Part shown: piece after piece, positions 1-5,760 of the stretch
Layout of the letters: every line of letters starts with the position of its first letter
Numbering within the stretch: the first letter of the stretch is position 1
NCBI GenBank assembly: GCA_023386395.1
Contig: JAEWJV010000061.1
Coordinates: 1 to 12,788, forward strand
DNA length: 12,788 nucleotides
From: Bacteroidota bacterium
GTDB lineage: Bacteria; Bacteroidota; Bacteroidia; Chitinophagales; Chitinophagaceae
Direction: 5' to 3'
Notes under the pieces: model-generated
Databases searched by the model: none
What the model was told of the DNA's origin: nothing
Seen by the model: only the letters and a program-made list of their open reading frames with translations
Position numbers and translations under genes: made by a program

Positions 1-166
1 GGATATGATTACCGAAACAGCTACCAACCGTTACCTGAAACTTATAAAAGAAAAGCCGCAGGTTATTCAAAACGTACCGCTAAAACAAATCGCCACTTAC
101 CTCGGCGTTACCGATACTTCATTAAGCAGGATAAGAAAAGACATCGTAAAAACAACGGGCAATTAG
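1..166 (+). CDS. Crp/Fnr-family transcriptional regulator, C-terminal fragment
   Basis: The reading frame enters from the left edge (frame starts at base 2) and gives 54 residues before TAG at 164-166. The visible part is the end of a winged helix-turn-helix domain. It contains RYLKLIKEKPQ, then VPLKQIATYLGVT and the recognition-helix segment SLSRIRKDI. This spacing of 'vPlk.iAsyLGit..sLSRiRk' is characteristic of the Crp/Fnr regulators abundant in Bacteroidota. The N-terminal cyclic-nucleotide-binding-like domain lies outside the window, so the effector cannot be judged. Family knowledge: such proteins are DNA-binding dimers, often encoded beside their targets. Inference: it may regulate the gene run that starts at 287, because a palindrome of Crp/Fnr-like geometry lies at 223-238. 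The fold is fairly certain, the target only a suggestion. Confidence 0.85.
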   Translation, partial: DMITETATNRYLKLIKEKPQVIQNVPLKQIATYLGVTDTSLSRIRKDIVKTTGN

Positions 167-222
167 GCAATGTAACCTGTCCTGTTATTTAAGCTTTCAG
201 GCCAAAAAACTCCCACCCATTT

Positions 223-238
223 CTTGCCAAATGGCAAG
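223..238. promoter_or_regulatory. Palindrome upstream of the VOC-gene promoter (possible Crp/Fnr-type operator or terminator)
   Basis: CTTGCCA-AA-TGGCAAG is a perfect 7-2-7 inverted repeat, which can also be read as TTGCC-N4-GGCAA. The 5-4-5 layout matches the architecture of FNR-type sites (TTGAT-N4-ATCAA), with different bases. It directly abuts the -33 TTTG of the promoter at 239-268. It could also fold as a 6-bp hairpin with an AAAT loop followed by TTTGTTTAT, which would make it a weak terminator for the regulator gene ending at 166. The sequence cannot decide between the two roles. Confidence 0.5.
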
Positions 239-268
239 TTTGTTTATAGGTTCACTATCCTACTTTTG
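239..268 (+). promoter_or_regulatory. Bacteroidota-type promoter for the five-gene run
   Basis: TTTG at 239-242 is followed after 18 bases by TACTTTTG at 261-268, an exact match to the TAnnTTTG -7 consensus of Bacteroidota housekeeping promoters. Spacing is within or just below the usual range of about 19-21. Transcription would start near 273-276, giving a short leader of about a dozen bases before ATG at 287. No Shine-Dalgarno is present in that leader, which is usual for the phylum. Confidence 0.65.
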
Positions 269-286
269 ATTCCTAAATAAAGCTAT

Positions 287-676
287 ATGGAAAACAAACA
301 AATTAACCCTGCCGTGTGGTTCGAGATTTATGTAAATGATATGGAAAGGGCCACCAAATTCTATCAAACCGTATTGAATATTAAGCTTCAACCTATGTCT
401 GACCCTGCGGATGAAGCTATGCAGATGAAAGCATTTCCCAGCGCCGGTGAAAGTTTTGGTGCCAGCGGCAGCCTCGTTAAAATGGAGGGTATGAAAGGTG
501 GCGGCAACGGCGTTATGGTATATTTTGGCTGCGAAGATTGCGCTGTTGAAGAAAGCCGCGTTGAAGCTGCAGGCGGCAATGTTTACAAACCCAAAATGTC
601 TATTGGCGAGTATGGATTTTGTTCCATTATTGCCGATACCGAAGGCAATACGATCGGGCTGCATTCCATGAAATAG
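287..676 (+). CDS. VOC (glyoxalase/bleomycin-resistance fold) family protein
   Basis: A 129-residue single-domain protein of the vicinal-oxygen-chelate superfamily. The two babab modules are visible. Module one begins WFEIYVNDMERATKFYQTVL (11-30), the usual 'yv.D.era..FY...l' opening. Module two ends with IADTEGNTIGLHS (115-127), the family's 'DpeGN.igLh' closing strand. Glu13 and His126 sit where metal ligands often lie in this superfamily. VOC proteins include glyoxalases, dioxygenases, fosfomycin-modifying enzymes and bleomycin-binding proteins, and sequence at this level does not pick the substrate. It has no signal peptide and should be cytoplasmic. It is the first gene after the promoter at 239-268, and the next gene begins 23 bases downstream. 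ATG at 287 is chosen because the domain starts within 12 residues and the promoter lies just upstream. Confidence 0.88.
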   Translation: MENKQINPAVWFEIYVNDMERATKFYQTVLNIKLQPMSDPADEAMQMKAFPSAGESFGASGSLVKMEGMKGGGNGVMVYFGCEDCAVEESRVEAAGGNVYKPKMSIGEYGFCSIIADTEGNTIGLHSMK

Positions 677-680
677 CTTC

Positions 681-700
681 TCTTATTAAATCTTATTAAA
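681..700 (+). repeat. Perfect tandem duplication of a 10-base unit
   Basis: TCTTATTAAA occurs twice head to tail (681-690 and 691-700). The final A of the second copy is also the A of the ATG that starts the next gene. The duplication makes up most of the 23-base gap between two genes and is the whole translation-initiation region of the second. It looks like a recent slippage or duplication event. Confidence 0.8.
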
Positions 701-1122
701 TGCCACGAATAAAACCAATAGCCGTAGCAGTTTTGATTCAGAAACCGCTGGAAATTGTTTGGGAAAAATGGACGAATGCCGGTGATATCAAACAATGGAA
801 TATACCGTTTGAAAGCTGGCATTGCCCTGAAGTTATAAATGATGTAAAAGAAGGCGGCAATTTTTTCTTTCGCATGGAAAGTAAAGACGGAAAAGAAGGT
901 TTTGATTATAAGGGAAAATATAATAAGGTTATCCCGTTTGAATACATTGAAATTATACAGGATGATGGAAGAAAATCTGTTGTTGAATTTCAGCAGATAG
1001 ATAATAATACCATCATTCGCGAAACATTTGAGCCAGAAGAACAAACACCGCAGGACGTGCAGGAAGCATTTTGCCAATCAGTATTGAACAGGTTTAAGCA
1101 ATATGCAGAGCAAGAGGTATAG
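700..1122 (+). CDS. SRPBCC (START/AHSA1-like) domain protein
   Basis: A 140-residue protein with the helix-grip fold pattern of the AHSA1/polyketide-cyclase branch of SRPBCC. After the first strand comes EIVWEKWTNAGDIKQW (18-33), the typical 'p.e.VW.a.td...i..W' helix. The next strands contain EGGNFFFRM (51-59) and FDYKGKYNKVIPFEYIEI (68-85), matching 'y.G.v.ei.P...l.y'. A long C-terminal helix (about 117-138) closes the hydrophobic pocket. Family members bind small hydrophobic ligands or act as chaperone-associated modules, and most stand-alone bacterial copies have no known ligand. It is cytoplasmic, with no signal or membrane segment. It lies second in the + strand run, 23 bases after the VOC gene. 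The ATG at 700 overlaps the end of a 10-base tandem repeat. The fold is well supported, the ligand unknown. Confidence 0.85.
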   Translation: MPRIKPIAVAVLIQKPLEIVWEKWTNAGDIKQWNIPFESWHCPEVINDVKEGGNFFFRMESKDGKEGFDYKGKYNKVIPFEYIEIIQDDGRKSVVEFQQIDNNTIIRETFEPEEQTPQDVQEAFCQSVLNRFKQYAEQEV

Positions 1123-1193
1123 TATATTGGATCATGCATTTAACAGTTGGCTGCAAAGACAGTTACAAACTATATAAAATAAAGAATAAAACG

Positions 1194-1769
1194 ATGAGGA
1201 AAATAATATCATTCATGCACATATCGCTTGATGGCTTTGTAGCCGGTCCAAACGGTGAAATGGACTGGATTAAAGTTGATGAAGAAATCTTTGATCACGT
1301 GGGTAAGCGGATAAGTGAAGGCGATACTGCATTATATGGGCGGGTAACCTACCAGATGATGGAAGATTACTGGCCTGCTGCGGGAAACAAGCCCGCAGCA
1401 AGCAGGCATGATATTGAACATTCGAAGTGGTATAACAACGTTCATAAAGTTGTTTTATCAAAAACCATGAGAGACGCAGACCTGGATAACACAACAATTA
1501 TCAGCGACAATCTTTCGGACAGCATAAATAAAATAAAACAACAGGCAGGCGAAGACATTTTGCTTTTCGGAAGCCCAACAGCTACCCATTCACTTATTCA
1601 GCAAAATTTAATTGACGGTTACTGGTTGTTTGTTAATCCGGTTATTCTCGGGCAAGGCATTCCGTTGTTTAAGAGCATCAAAAACAAAATAAAATTAAAC
1701 TTACTGACCACCCGGCAATTTACCTGCGGGGTGACTGAACTGAATTACATAGTGAATAAAGAGTTGTGA
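1194..1769 (+). CDS. Dihydrofolate reductase-like protein (RibD C-terminal domain family)
   Basis: A 191-residue protein of the RibD-C/DHFR-fold family. Signatures are MHISLDGFVAGPNGEMDW (8-25), the family's N-terminal 'S.DG.iagpng..dW'; LYGRVTYQMM (47-56), the 'l.GR.TYe.m' nucleotide-binding segment; and FGSPTATHSLIQQNLID (125-141) with NPVILGQGIPLF (148-159), the usual C-terminal substrate-side block. By family, a NADPH-dependent reductase is expected, but stand-alone members of this type rarely have a known substrate and should not be called folA. An in-frame ATG at 1134 would add 20 residues (MHLTVGCKDS...) with no family similarity. ATG at 1194 is preferred because homologues begin just before 'isf.hiSLDGF'. 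Third gene of the run, cytoplasmic. Its stop codon lies inside the left arm of the hairpin at 1761-1804. Confidence 0.88.
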   Translation: MRKIISFMHISLDGFVAGPNGEMDWIKVDEEIFDHVGKRISEGDTALYGRVTYQMMEDYWPAAGNKPAASRHDIEHSKWYNNVHKVVLSKTMRDADLDNTTIISDNLSDSINKIKQQAGEDILLFGSPTATHSLIQQNLIDGYWLFVNPVILGQGIPLFKSIKNKIKLNLLTTRQFTCGVTELNYIVNKEL

Positions 1770-1804
1770 GCAGTGAATAACGCACAACTGACTGCAGACA
1801 ACTC
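1761..1804 (+). repeat. Interrupted inverted repeat over the gene end and 55-base gap
   Basis: The arms GAGTTGT-GA-GCAGT (1761-1774) and ACTGC-AG-ACAACTC (1791-1804) pair with 7 and 5 base pairs around a 2x2 mismatch, leaving a 16-base loop. An alternative 7-bp pairing exists inside it: AGTTGTG at 1762-1768 with CACAACT at 1783-1789. The left arm contains the TGA of the upstream gene. No T-run follows, so it is not a classic terminator. It may be an RNA processing or stability element, or a remnant of a dispersed intergenic repeat. Confidence 0.45.
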
Positions 1805-1824
1805 CCCATTAAAATAACATAATC

Positions 1825-2349
1825 ATGAATACACCAAAATCTCAAAAACTTGAAATTATTATTCCTGCATACAGGATGCATTCGCAAATCTTTTTAAATG
1901 CATTAGATGGTATTTCAGCGGCAGATGCCATGAAACGAATTGATGGCAAAACCAATCATATAGTTTGGATGGCCGGCAATTTTGTGAACATGCGTTATGG
2001 CCTTGGCCAAATACTCGGTTTGCGTGAAGAAGATCCATACAATGAATTGTTTTTCCAGGCAAAAGCATTAAATGAAAAATTTGATTATCCTTCATTGGAA
2101 AAACTCAAAGAAAATTTTCATACAATTTCATCACTGACGTATCAAAAATTACTGGAAGCTACCGACGGTAAGCTGGCAGAAAAATTTCCTCTCGGCATGA
2201 ATGTTCCTTTTTTCGAAGAAACTATTTTGAATTTTATTGGTATGTGTATTGGAAGAGAAGATTATCTCTGCGGCCAGATAGGTTTAATGCGTAAAATCCT
2301 CGGTTATGAAGCGATGAAATATGATGTAAACGAAACTATTCCTTATTAA
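1825..2349 (+). CDS. DinB-fold protein with degenerate metal site
   Basis: A 174-residue four-helix-bundle protein of the DinB/YfiT superfamily. The N-terminal half has TNHIVWMAGNFVNMRYGL (43-60), matching 'h.aWh.gH...' in helix 2. The last helix, GREDYLCGQIGLMRKILG (143-160), is a clear match to the family's 'H..YHlGQi.llRr..G'. In the family three histidines usually bind a divalent metal. Here His45 is retained, but the two C-terminal positions are Arg144 and Leu148, so a normal metal site is unlikely. Characterised relatives are thiol (bacillithiol or mycothiol) S-transferases, but most are uncharacterised. It is the fourth gene of the run, 55 bases after its upstream neighbour across a hairpin and 32 bases before the next gene. 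Cytoplasmic. The fold call is good. Activity is doubtful because of the lost ligands. Confidence 0.82.
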   Translation: MNTPKSQKLEIIIPAYRMHSQIFLNALDGISAADAMKRIDGKTNHIVWMAGNFVNMRYGLGQILGLREEDPYNELFFQAKALNEKFDYPSLEKLKENFHTISSLTYQKLLEATDGKLAEKFPLGMNVPFFEETILNFIGMCIGREDYLCGQIGLMRKILGYEAMKYDVNETIPY

Positions 2350-2381
2350 TAATTTTTAAACAACAATTTAAATTTAACGAC

Positions 2382-2810
2382 ATGCCTAAATTAAATCCTT
2401 ACCTCAATTTTGATGGTAAAGCAGAAGAAGCATTCACTTTTTACAAATCAGTTTTTGGTGTGGAATTTCGCGGTGAAGTTTTTAAAATGGGCAATGCGCC
2501 CGGCTGCGAAAATCTTCCTGAAGAAGAAAAGAACCGTGTAATGCATATCGCTCTGCCGGTTGGCAACGACCTGCTGATGGCTTCAGACATTGTTCCGTCG
2601 ATGGGACATAAATTAATTGAAGGCAATAACAATTATGTTTCCATCTTCCCTGATTCAAGAGAAGAAGCTGATAAATTATTCAATGGCTTATCAGCAGGCG
2701 GCCAGGTGGAAATGCCGATGGCAGACCAGTTCTGGGGCGATTATTTCGGAAGCTTCACTGATAAATATGGTGTGAAGTGGATGATCAATTATTCGTCACA
2801 AAACGCGTAG
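2382..2810 (+). CDS. PhnB-like VOC family protein
   Basis: A 142-residue protein of the PhnB/3-demethylubiquinone-methyltransferase-like branch of the VOC superfamily. Diagnostic blocks are PKLNPYLNFDGKAEEAFTFY (2-21), the 'l.pYl.f.g.aeeAi.fY' opening; VMHIALPVGNDLLMASD (53-69), matching 'vmHa.l.igg..lm.sD'; and FWGDYFGSFTDKYGVKWMIN (117-136), the hallmark 'fwGd.fG...DpfGv.W.i'. These proteins are common in Bacteroidota and usually have no assigned substrate. The family name PhnB does not imply phosphonate metabolism. It is distinct from the VOC protein at 287-676, so the cluster carries two different VOC types. It is the last gene of the run and ends 16 bases before the terminator hairpin. 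ATG at 2382 follows an AT-only leader without Shine-Dalgarno. Confidence 0.9.
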   Translation: MPKLNPYLNFDGKAEEAFTFYKSVFGVEFRGEVFKMGNAPGCENLPEEEKNRVMHIALPVGNDLLMASDIVPSMGHKLIEGNNNYVSIFPDSREEADKLFNGLSAGGQVEMPMADQFWGDYFGSFTDKYGVKWMINYSSQNA

Positions 2811-2825
2811 ATTAAAAAATACTAC

Positions 2826-2862
2826 CATGAAAAAGCCTTGCCACAAGCAGGGCTTTTTCATG
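2826..2862 (+). terminator. Rho-independent terminator of the five-gene run
   Basis: The arms at 2826-2837 (CATGAAAAAGCC) and 2851-2862 (GGCTTTTTCATG) are perfectly complementary over 12 bp, with a 13-base loop. The right arm supplies a run of five T. The stem is A-rich on one side and T-rich on the other, so it could work in both directions. It lies 16 bases after the PhnB-like gene and marks the end of the operon. Confidence 0.8.
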
Positions 2863-3043
2863 CATGTCCATAATGTCGTTGAATTCAAAAAACACTCGTT
2901 TATAACTTATATAAAACATTAATGACCGCAGATGCATAGATGAAATTTGTGCATCTGTTACTAAACTTAAATAATTTAAAGAAATATAGTTGGCAACTCT
3001 TTTTATTTTGCGCCATATACTTAAACAATAACAGCAGGCATGT
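2863..3043. other. Intergenic region before the M1 peptidase gene
   Basis: These 181 bases are AT-rich and hold no credible gene. They contain a REP-like hairpin at 2929-2957 and, close to the next gene, TATTTTGC at 3004-3011. The latter resembles a Bacteroidota -7 box (TAnnTTTG with one base missing) and would start transcription about 25-30 bases before ATG 3044. No -33 TTTG is found at the proper distance, so this promoter is only tentative. Confidence 0.4.
2929..2957. repeat. REP-like intergenic hairpin
   Basis: CAGATGCA (2929-2936) and TGCATCTG (2950-2957) form a perfect 8-bp inverted repeat. With G-T pairs the stem extends through TAGA/TTTG to 12 bp with a five-base loop (2941-2945). 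It has no T-run and lies well past the terminator at 2826-2862. The form is that of a short palindromic element dispersed in intergenic DNA. Whether other copies exist cannot be seen in this window. Confidence 0.5.
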
Positions 3044-5659
3044 ATGAATAAACCATGTATTTTTTTCTTCCCGAAGCTTTTTTATTACTGCCTTATAGCT
3101 ATAGTATTTGTTAACTGTAACCCTGGCCCGGAAACAACTGCTGATACTTCTGTTAATGACCCGGGCATCTCCTTCTCACTGGCGCAAAAAAGGAAAGCAT
3201 TGCTTAATAATATTCATTACACAATTGCTGTGCATATTCCTGCAACAACAGAAAATGCTATTACCGGGGAAGAAACGATTGCATTTGATCTTGCCAATGC
3301 AGCTGATAGTTTACTGATTGATTTCAAGAATGATTCCAGCCATGTTAAGCAGCTAAAAGTAAACGGGATAGATGCACCTGTAATAATAAGAAATGAACAC
3401 ATCTTTATACCACCGCATTTTTTAAAAGAAGGAAGCAACGATATCAAAATAAAATTTATTGCAGGCAACGAAGCGCTTACACGCAGGCCTGAATTTATGT
3501 ACACTTTGTTTGTTCCTGAAAGAGCAAGAACTTTTATGCCCTGTTTTGATCAGCCCGACCTTAAAGCAGCTTTCACAGTAAAAGCAACAGTGCCATCCGG
3601 CTGGACTGCTGTTTCCAATGGAGCTGTGCAAAATACCAATGCCAGGAGAAATGAAAAAACATATTTGTTTAAAACATCCGACACCATAAGCACTTATTTA
3701 TTTTCTATTGTAGCCGGGAAATTTGAAAGAGCCACAAAAAAGTTCAATGACACACTTATAAACCTTTATTACCGCGAAACAGATACGGCAAAACTGCATT
3801 ACAGCATTGATACTATTTTGCAGTTACAGTATGCAGCGCTGCAATTCATGGAAAAATATACCGGCATCCCTTATCCTTTTCAAAAGCTGGATATTATAGC
3901 CGTGCCTGATTTCCAGTTTGGCGGCATGGAGCATGTAGGCGCGATTGACTATAACGCATCTTCTCTCTTTCTTGATAAATCAGCTACGCAAAGCCAAAGG
4001 CTTGGCAGGTTAAAATTATTATCGCATGAAATAGCGCATGCCTGGTTTGGCGACCTGGTTACCATGAAATGGTTCAATGACGTTTGGATGAAAGAAGTGT
4101 TTGCCAATTTTATGGCTGATAAAATAGCGGATGAACTGATGCCTGATGATAAAAGTAATTTCCGTTTTATGCTCGATCATTATCCTGCCGCCTATTCAGT
4201 TGACAGAACGGAAGGCACGCATCCCATACGGCAGCAGTTAGATAACCTTAACCAGGCAGGTTTATTATATGGCGCCATCATTTATGATAAAGCGCCCATC
4301 GTTTTAAGGCAACTGGAAAAGCTCGTGGGCAAAGATGCTTTTCAGAAAGCTGCGCAGGAATATTTGAAAACTTACGCCTATAAAAATGCAGGATGGCCTG
4401 ATTTAATAACTATCATGCGTAAATCAGGCAATGAAGATATTACCGCCTGGAACGATACCTGGATTAACGGGCAGGGGCGTCCTGTAATAAGCTATGCCAT
4501 GGGCACTGCAAATGATGTATATACCCAGTTTGTAATTGCACAGGCAGGTGAAGGTGGAAAAACGGGTTTGTGGAGCCAGCAATTTTCAATGGCATTTGTG
4601 TATAACGACAGTGTAAAAATATTGCCTGTGAACATGAGTGAAAAATCTGTTGCCTTAAAAGCAGCAAAAAAACTGAAACAGCCTTCATTCATATTATTCA
4701 ATGCATTGGGTAATGGATATGGCTTATTTCCTGCCGATAAAAATATGCCGCCGGATATGCACCTGCTAAAAGACCCGCTGATGCGTTTATCAGGTTACAT
4801 CAACCTGTATGAAAATGTTTTGAACGGTTCCACATTAACACCGCAGGAATTTTTGAATACATGTATAAAAAATCTGGCAACGGAAAAAGAAGAGCTTATT
4901 ATAAACCTGTTAAGCGGGCAGTTCAGCACTATTTATTGGCAATTTTTATTACCTGCTGAAAGGGATACAATTGCCGCAGGAATGGAAACATTTGTATGGC
5001 AGTCTATGCTGCGTGCTGACAACGCAGCAAAAAAGCGTATCCTGTTTTTGTTATATAAAAACATCGCAATAACAAGGCCTGCTATAGAAAATATTTTTCA
5101 TGTATGGCAAATGCAAAAAGCGCCACAGGGTGTGTTGTTAACGCCCGATGATTACACATCAATTGCGGCTGACCTTGCCATACGGCAGTATCCTGATACC
5201 GACACTATTTTAACTGCTCAGCTTTCAAGAATAACAGATGCAGACCGGAAAGCAAGGTTTAAATATTTGCTGCCGTCACTTTCAAACAATGCAAATACGA
5301 GAGATTCTTTTTTTAATTCTTTATCGGTTAAAACCAACCGCATGAATGAGGCCTGGCTATTGACTGCACTCTCCTATCTGCATCACCCGTTAAGAGTTGC
5401 TTACTCTGAAAAATACCTGCCGCAAACATTGGATTGGCTGGCTGATGTGCAGCAAACCGGCAGTGTGTTTTTTGCTATGCGCTGGCTGAATACATCATTT
5501 AGTACATACCAGTCGCAGAGCGCTGCCGATATGGTGCATTCGTTTTTAGAAAAGCACCCTGATTATAATCCTATACTGAAAAGAAAAATATACCAGGCAA
5601 GCGATATGTTGTTCAGGGCGGAAAGAATTACCCTGCATATTAGTAATACCGCGCAATGA
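3044..5659 (+). CDS. M1 family zinc aminopeptidase, predicted lipoprotein
   Basis: An 871-residue metallopeptidase of family M1. The N-terminus has a lipoprotein signal: hydrophobic stretch FYYCLIAIVFVNC, with Cys25 as the likely lipidated residue, so the enzyme should be membrane-attached on the periplasmic or outer side. A beta-rich N-domain (about 45-230) precedes the catalytic domain. The zinc site is HEIAH (328-332) plus Glu351 in NDVWMKEVFANF, an exact HExxH-18-E pattern. The exopeptidase (GAMEN-equivalent) motif reads GGMEH at 293-297, with His in place of the usual Asn. Tyr414 (GAIIYDKAP) is the probable transition-state tyrosine. The remaining roughly 400 residues are mostly helical, as in ERAP1-like C-domains. 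Expected role: removal of N-terminal amino acids from peptides outside the cytoplasm. It is transcribed alone and faces the DUF4407 gene tail to tail. ATG 3044 is chosen because the signal follows at once. Confidence 0.93.
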   Translation: MNKPCIFFFPKLFYYCLIAIVFVNCNPGPETTADTSVNDPGISFSLAQKRKALLNNIHYTIAVHIPATTENAITGEETIAFDLANAADSLLIDFKNDSSHVKQLKVNGIDAPVIIRNEHIFIPPHFLKEGSNDIKIKFIAGNEALTRRPEFMYTLFVPERARTFMPCFDQPDLKAAFTVKATVPSGWTAVSNGAVQNTNARRNEKTYLFKTSDTISTYLFSIVAGKFERATKKFNDTLINLYYRETDTAKLHYSIDTILQLQYAALQFMEKYTGIPYPFQKLDIIAVPDFQFGGMEHVGAIDYNASSLFLDKSATQSQRLGRLKLLSHEIAHAWFGDLVTMKWFNDVWMKEVFANFMADKIADELMPDDKSNFRFMLDHYPAAYSVDRTEGTHPIRQQLDNLNQAGLLYGAIIYDKAPIVLRQLEKLVGKDAFQKAAQEYLKTYAYKNAGWPDLITIMRKSGNEDITAWNDTWINGQGRPVISYAMGTANDVYTQFVIAQAGEGGKTGLWSQQFSMAFVYNDSVKILPVNMSEKSVALKAAKKLKQPSFILFNALGNGYGLFPADKNMPPDMHLLKDPLMRLSGYINLYENVLNGSTLTPQEFLNTCIKNLATEKEELIINLLSGQFSTIYWQFLLPAERDTIAAGMETFVWQSMLRADNAAKKRILFLLYKNIAITRPAIENIFHVWQMQKAPQGVLLTPDDYTSIAADLAIRQYPDTDTILTAQLSRITDADRKARFKYLLPSLSNNANTRDSFFNSLSVKTNRMNEAWLLTALSYLHHPLRVAYSEKYLPQTLDWLADVQQTGSVFFAMRWLNTSFSTYQSQSAADMVHSFLEKHPDYNPILKRKIYQASDMLFRAERITLHISNTAQ

Positions 5660-5760
5660 TAATTAGTAAAACCTACCGAAACTTTCAGATGAATAAGATA
5701 CTATATGCGGACAATTTTAGTAGCATGATAAGCAAAGCAATGTGCAGCCCGAAAGAGCAC
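5660..5760. other. Gap between convergent genes, no clear terminator
   Basis: These 101 bases separate the ends of the M1 peptidase gene (+) and the DUF4407 gene (-). Only weak inverted repeats are present (for example GTGC/GCAC around CCGAAAGA, and TACTA/TAGTA), none followed by a T-run. No intrinsic terminator can be supported for either gene. Confidence 0.4.

Noticed and set aside
260..664. 134-residue open frame on the minus strand opposite the first VOC gene
   Set aside because: It is antisense to a well-supported domain protein, has no recognisable family pattern and overlaps the promoter of the VOC gene. It is a shadow frame.
583..1077. 164-residue open frame on the minus strand opposite the SRPBCC gene
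   Set aside because: Rich in Phe/Ile/Asn as expected for the complement of an A-rich coding strand. The + strand SRPBCC signature is clear, so this is not a gene.
1118..1174. TATAGT ... ACTATA inverted repeat before the RibD-C gene
   Set aside because: Only six A/T-rich pairs with a 45-base loop. This is expected by chance in such DNA.
1134..1193. Upstream ATG of the RibD-C protein (20 extra residues)
   Set aside because: The added residues do not resemble the family N-terminus, and the strand that opens the domain begins right after ATG 1194.
2827..2922. Small + strand frame (31 codons) starting MKKPCHKQGFF
   Set aside because: Its first third is the arm-loop-arm of the terminator hairpin at 2826-2862, and it has no homology-like pattern or start context.
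2991..3011. Possible sigma-54 promoter (TGGCA ... TTGC) before the M1 gene
   Set aside because: The GG and GC elements are 16 bases apart. Sigma-54 promoters need 10. TATTTTGC as a housekeeping -7 box is a better, though still weak, reading.
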